Source: Flavobacterium sp. | GTDB taxonomy: Bacteria > Bacteroidota > Bacteroidia > Flavobacteriales > Flavobacteriaceae | Reading direction: 5' to 3' | Length of the DNA: 9,884 bases | Assembly: GCA_023253295.1 (NCBI GenBank) | Contig: JALRGZ010000147.1 | Span: 1 to 9,884 of the forward strand | Part shown: positions 8,101-9,884 of the stretch, piece by piece | Numbering within the stretch: the first letter of the stretch is position 1 | Layout of the letters: every line of letters starts with the position of its first letter | Notes under the pieces: generated by a model | Seen by the model: only the letters and a program-made list of their open reading frames with translations | Databases searched by the model: none | What the model was told of the DNA's origin: nothing | Program-made: the position numbers and the translations under genes

Positions 8101-8392
8101 CTTTCCAGCCTTTTATTACATTGTCCTGTATTTTCTCAATACTATCTTTTGCATCATTATAAGAAATTTGCTTTTTATCTGCCTGCTGAATTATAAAAAG
8201 AGTTTTTACAGTAAAAAAACGAATATCACCCAAATGATGCATAGGAATCATTCTGTCGGTAAAAAGTTCATGGGAATCAGATTTCACTTTTTTCATTCCT
8301 AAAACGCCATAAACACTTACTCCTACTACAAATAAGAATAAAACAAAAATGATTAAGAATAGTTCTAGAGAAGATTTAATTCTATTGATCAT
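5186..8392 (-). CDS. Membrane multi-PAS sensor histidine kinase, five PAS domains (HK2)
   Basis: Inner-membrane sensor kinase of 1068 residues, paralogous to the product of 526-4476. TM1 is at about 10-32, a helical extracytoplasmic sensor (4HB_MCP-like) at about 36-186 and TM2 at about 187-208. Five PAS domains lie at about 231-339, 350-464, 468-574, 585-702 and 708-822; the second has the W-rich pattern of PAS domains ending in FTELITDRKR. HisKA carries the phosphoacceptor His853 in STSHDLRAPLKSM. HATPase_c has the N box (Asn964, Asn968), G1 (DNGIGI from Asp999), F box (FDMF) and G2 (GSGIGL from Gly1025). All catalytic motifs are intact. The chosen ATG aligns with the paralogue's N-terminus (MIN-x-IK-x-SLEL); no Shine-Dalgarno motif is visible. 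The receiver gene follows after six bases, forming a kinase-regulator operon. The 171-base upstream gap and a conserved upstream element suggest its own promoter. The signal sensed cannot be told from sequence. Confidence 0.93.
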   Translation of the reverse strand: MINRIKSSLELFLIIFVLFLFVVGVSVYGVLGMKKVKSDSHELFTDRMIPMHHLGDIRFFTVKTLFIIQQADKKQISYNDAKDSIEKIQDNVIKGWKGYLHSGLTPEEEQITSNISVLLKNSSVEIKQIKVIFEKNDSVALGSFVKNISQSNLYKILAEVTKLREVQLQMADATVGEILSDFGAFINSLIIILVIIFFLVVPFTYYLINKNSDFISNYIKNSDKLSSAEQKYHSLFENAGDAIFLVNQDLIITESNNSSSELLGYSCEELKGMSVKDLYSSKDVVGIPNRVKILNQEKKLIDEILMKRKDGSEVYAEINRTVLKDNTYLSIVRNISKRKKIEAELHEKTELLQMFVEHSPACLAMLDNDMKYIAFSRRWITGYNIKDKEIVGKSHYEVFPDIPQHWKDIHQRCLQGAIEFNDEDPFLREDGSVEWLKWEIRPWYKVKGEIGGIIMFTELITDRKRADEMFRKQFFNSPDIILYVNKKYKVESINRKYFGGLQLEEIINSNCLEILSEENKETTKKALTKCFATQKNQLIENLLVQERWYRLRFIPIIVSDEVTHIMIFATDITKRKQAELKLKQSEERYRILTENVGDAIIMIDKDLNIIYYNPLVEKISGYTLGHEKLKTVYDLVHPDDYSKMLRFFQDSVESPGSALQNQIRIKNKLGDVIWIEGTVSNLLEKEGVEAFIGNYRDITIRKKLEEQQVLMSSIVNTTDDAIISKDINGIITSWNVGAEKILGYTAKEMIGQNISKLLPPNLNGEEKRILEDIAKGFSIDHYETRRLKKDGTIIDVSLTISPIKDILGKVIGASKIMRDITEQKKYENDLIHFNAELKKTNAELDRFVYSTSHDLRAPLKSMMGLIYMMGEDIDLENTDLHDRLKMLGNSVKKLDDFIEEILRYSRNSRMVLEKNEVDFRKMLEEIKRDHKFSEEIKGVQIVEEINSEEIFISDYNRLSIVLNNIFSNALKYRDFSKDASIVKITINADEKKARIVVEDNGIGITNENQEKIFDMFYRATTQASGSGIGLYIVKEALDKLGGTISVESELHYGTKFIIDVPNQISNLN
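5841..5950 (-). repeat. High-identity paralogous tract, copy 2 (matches 1181-1290)
   Basis: This is the equivalent of 1181-1290 in the second kinase gene, covering the end of the last PAS, the linker helix and the start of the phosphoacceptor helix, with 101 of 110 bases identical and no gaps. The encoded 50-residue segment (HK1 residues 1061-1110) differs at a single residue, Ser versus Ala. Confidence 0.85.
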
Positions 8393-8563
8393 AAAAAATG
8401 ATTTTATTGACTATTATTCCAATTAGCCGAACACCGTAGCTTCACATGAAATAAACACGACAAACACAGCTATATAGCAATAAATTTATAACAAAAATGT
8501 TAATTTACTAAACAATAAAACGAAACAAACCCCAAAACCAAACTATTCCTACAATAAGATTTA
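8393..8563. other. 171-base spacer between flavoprotein gene and HK2, with putative control sites
   Basis: No credible coding frame. It contains the putative HK2 promoter element (8481-8498) and, one base apart, two perfect 10-base palindromes: GCTATATAGC at 8469-8478 and ATAAATTTAT at 8480-8489. The second overlaps the promoter element. The palindromes are short and AT-rich, so chance is a real alternative. No terminator hairpin is evident after the flavoprotein gene. Confidence 0.4.
8481..8498 (-). promoter_or_regulatory. Putative promoter element of HK2-receiver operon
   Basis: On the minus strand this reads ATTTTTGTTATAAATTTA. Its end, TAAATTTA, matches the Bacteroidota -7 consensus TAnnTTTG at five of six specified positions. 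A TTG lies 24 bases upstream of that octamer, somewhat farther than the usual -33 spacing. The 16-base core matches the region upstream of HK1 at 15 of 16 positions, at almost the same distance from the start codon. Confidence 0.35.
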
Positions 8564-9091
8564 TCACAACGAAATACTCTTTATAATTTCTTTCAACTCT
8601 ACATCAAAATTCTGATTAGAAATTCGGGTATTTATTATATCAAAATTACCATCAAAACTTGGCAAAGAAAAAGTAGCTTTAATATCAGCTCCATAACGTG
8701 GAAAAGCATTTTTAGCAATTTCCAAAACAGTAGCTCCTCCTCTGGCTCCGGGAGAAGTTGCCATTAATAACATTGGTTTCCCTTGAAATACTTTGCCAAT
8801 GATTCTTGAACACCAATCGTAAACATTTTTGAAAGCCGCAGAATAATTTCCATTATTTTCAGCTAAAGAAACCACTAAAAAATCAGCTGATTCAATTTTT
8901 GCCAAAAAAACTTTCGCTAACTCATGTTGCCCAATTTCGGCTTCGATATCTACACTAAAAAGCGGCATTTGATAATCATTTAAATCTAAAATTTCCACTT
9001 CTGCATTTTCAAATAATCCAGCGGCATAGGTAGCTAATTTTTTATTGATAGAATTTTTACTGGGACTTCCTGCAAAAGCGATGATTCTCAT
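8564..9091 (-). CDS. NAD(P)H-dependent FMN reductase-like flavoprotein
   Basis: A 175-residue cytosolic flavodoxin-fold protein of the NADPH-dependent FMN reductase family (PF03358). The N-terminal strand leads into GSPSKNSINKKL (8-19), the phosphate-binding loop for FMN. ENNGNYSAAFKNVYDW (78-93) corresponds to the flavin-contacting segment seen as P-E-Y-N-x-S-x-P-x-x-L-K-N-A-x-D-W in relatives; here the proline is replaced by Ala and the first residues are A-E-N-N. SPGARGG (113-119) is the second glycine-rich flavin loop. The length is normal for the family and no signal peptide or membrane helix is visible. Members reduce FMN, quinones, azo compounds or metal ions with NAD(P)H, and the substrate cannot be assigned here. 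It lies 51 bases after the hybrid kinase gene and 171 bases before HK2, in the same direction; co-transcription with the hybrid kinase is possible. No Shine-Dalgarno motif precedes the ATG. Confidence 0.88.
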   Translation of the reverse strand: MRIIAFAGSPSKNSINKKLATYAAGLFENAEVEILDLNDYQMPLFSVDIEAEIGQHELAKVFLAKIESADFLVVSLAENNGNYSAAFKNVYDWCSRIIGKVFQGKPMLLMATSPGARGGATVLEIAKNAFPRYGADIKATFSLPSFDGNFDIINTRISNQNFDVELKEIIKSISL

Positions 9092-9142
9092 AATGATATG
9101 TTTTTATTAAATTATTGAAATTAAAAAAAATGACATCTAAAA

Positions 9143-9884
9143 TCATTTAAAATATCTTCTCATTTTCATATTTAGCTCTTTAGGATTAAAAGGCTTTATA
9201 ATATAATCATTTACCCCGATTTGCAAAGCTTTTTCAAGATAACTATAGGAAGAAGAAGCGGTTAGAGCAATAATAGGAATAGAGGCATTCAAACTTCTAA
9301 TAATAGCTGTGGCTTCATAGCCATCCATTACAGGCATCGATAAATCCATTAAAATAATATCATAGTTGTTGACTTTAAATTTTTCAACAGCTACGAGTCC
9401 GTTCTCAGCAGTATCTACCTCAACATTCCATTGTTTTAAAATTTTTTCAGCGATTTTAGTGTTTATTAAATTATCTTCAACTAAAAGAATTTTCAATCCT
9501 TGCAAGTTTTCTTCTTCATAATCATTTTGTACAAGATTATTTTTCAATTCTAAATCGGTTAAAAAATAAGGCAATTCCAATATAAAACTGAAATTAGAAC
9601 CTACACCTAACTCGCTTTCTAAATGAATATTGGAATTTAATAATCGAAGAAGTTTCTTTGTAATCGCTAAGCCTAAACCTGTTCCTCCAAATTGTCTCGT
9701 CGTTTTTACTTCAGCTTGTTCAAATTTTTGAAAAATGGATTTAAATTTTTCAGTATCAATTCCAATTCCATTATCTATTACCTGAACTTTAAAAACCGAA
9801 ATATTCTCTTTTTTTTCAATCTGATCCACTTTAATCTGAATTAAACCATTTTTGGTAAACTTAATTGCATTAGAAACCAAATTG
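9143..9884 (-). CDS. Hybrid sensor histidine kinase/response regulator, C-terminal part (5' end outside window)
   Basis: The frame runs off the right edge of the window, so only the last ~247 residues are visible. It opens inside the N box of HATPase_c (N-L-V-S-N-A-I-K-F; the TTG at 9878-9880 is Leu in this motif, not a start). G1 (IDNGIGI), an F-box-like region (FQKFEQAE) and G2 (GGTGLGL) of HATPase_c follow. After a short linker comes a complete REC domain: acidic pair in LLVEDN, phosphoacceptor Asp in ILMDLSMPVMDG (codon at 9344-9346), Thr in ALTAS and Lys in YIIKPF. The protein stops soon after the REC domain with no HPt domain in view. It is a hybrid kinase of the type feeding a phosphorelay; the input domains and the His box are not visible. 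Its kinase core is not closely related to the two multi-PAS kinases downstream (Q-F-G-G-T-G-L-G-L class rather than S-G-S-G-x-G-L class). Confidence 0.93.
   Translation of the reverse strand, partial: NLVSNAIKFTKNGLIQIKVDQIEKKENISVFKVQVIDNGIGIDTEKFKSIFQKFEQAEVKTTRQFGGTGLGLAITKKLLRLLNSNIHLESELGVGSNFSFILELPYFLTDLELKNNLVQNDYEEENLQGLKILLVEDNLINTKIAEKILKQWNVEVDTAENGLVAVEKFKVNNYDIILMDLSMPVMDGYEATAIIRSLNASIPIIALTASSSYSYLEKALQIGVNDYIIKPFNPKELNMKMRRYFK

Noticed and set aside
526..8392. Possibility that the repeated PAS segments form a tandem DNA repeat or CRISPR-like array
   Set aside because: The similarity is between diverged protein domains and between two paralogous genes; there are no regularly spaced identical repeats.
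9878..9880. TTG as start codon of the right-edge kinase gene
   Set aside because: The codon is the Leu of the N-box motif N-L-V-S-N-A, so the protein continues beyond the window edge.

Overview
The window is strongly AT-rich (roughly 70% A+T by eye). The complete genes look like those of a Bacteroidota, probably Flavobacteriia-type, organism: start codons mostly lack a clear Shine-Dalgarno sequence, large multi-PAS sensor kinases are followed by a CheY/Rcp1-like single-domain receiver, and the spacers are A/T-dominated. This assignment is an inference from style, not from a marker gene.

Layout, left to right. (1) Positions 3-341 (+) hold the 5' half of a HAD-family class IIA phosphatase-like gene. 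It enters from outside the window and stops abruptly about halfway through its family length. (2) A convergent spacer holds a good rho-independent terminator (474-502, minus strand). (3) Everything else is on the minus strand, so transcription runs right to left. From the right edge the genes are: the 3' end of a hybrid histidine kinase/receiver protein (9143-9884), an NAD(P)H-dependent FMN reductase-like flavoprotein (8564-9091), a 1068-residue five-PAS membrane histidine kinase (HK2, 5186-8392), a 127-residue stand-alone receiver six bases after it (4796-5179), a 319-base spacer, and a 1316-residue seven-PAS membrane histidine kinase (HK1, 526-4476) ending at the terminator.

The core of the window is a two-component locus built by tandem gene duplication. 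HK1 and HK2 are paralogues along their whole length: the same N-terminal two-helix membrane anchor with a four-helix-bundle-like extracytoplasmic sensor, the same last five PAS domains in the same order, and the same HisKA/HATPase_c core. HK1 has two additional PAS domains inserted right after the second membrane helix. The sensor parts have drifted (43 of the first 100 residues identical), while the stretch from the last PAS into the phosphoacceptor helix is almost unchanged (49 of 50 residues). A 16-base element is also shared at nearly the same distance (about 90-105 bases) upstream of both start codons, so each kinase probably has its own promoter copied with the gene. The simplest reading is two differently tuned sensors feeding one receiver that has no output domain. 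The receiver's downstream partner is not in the window.

I see no CRISPR array, tRNA, rRNA, integrase, intact insertion sequence or defence gene. The paralogous kinase pair and the truncated HAD gene are the points worth following up. Neither amounts to a demonstrably new system.
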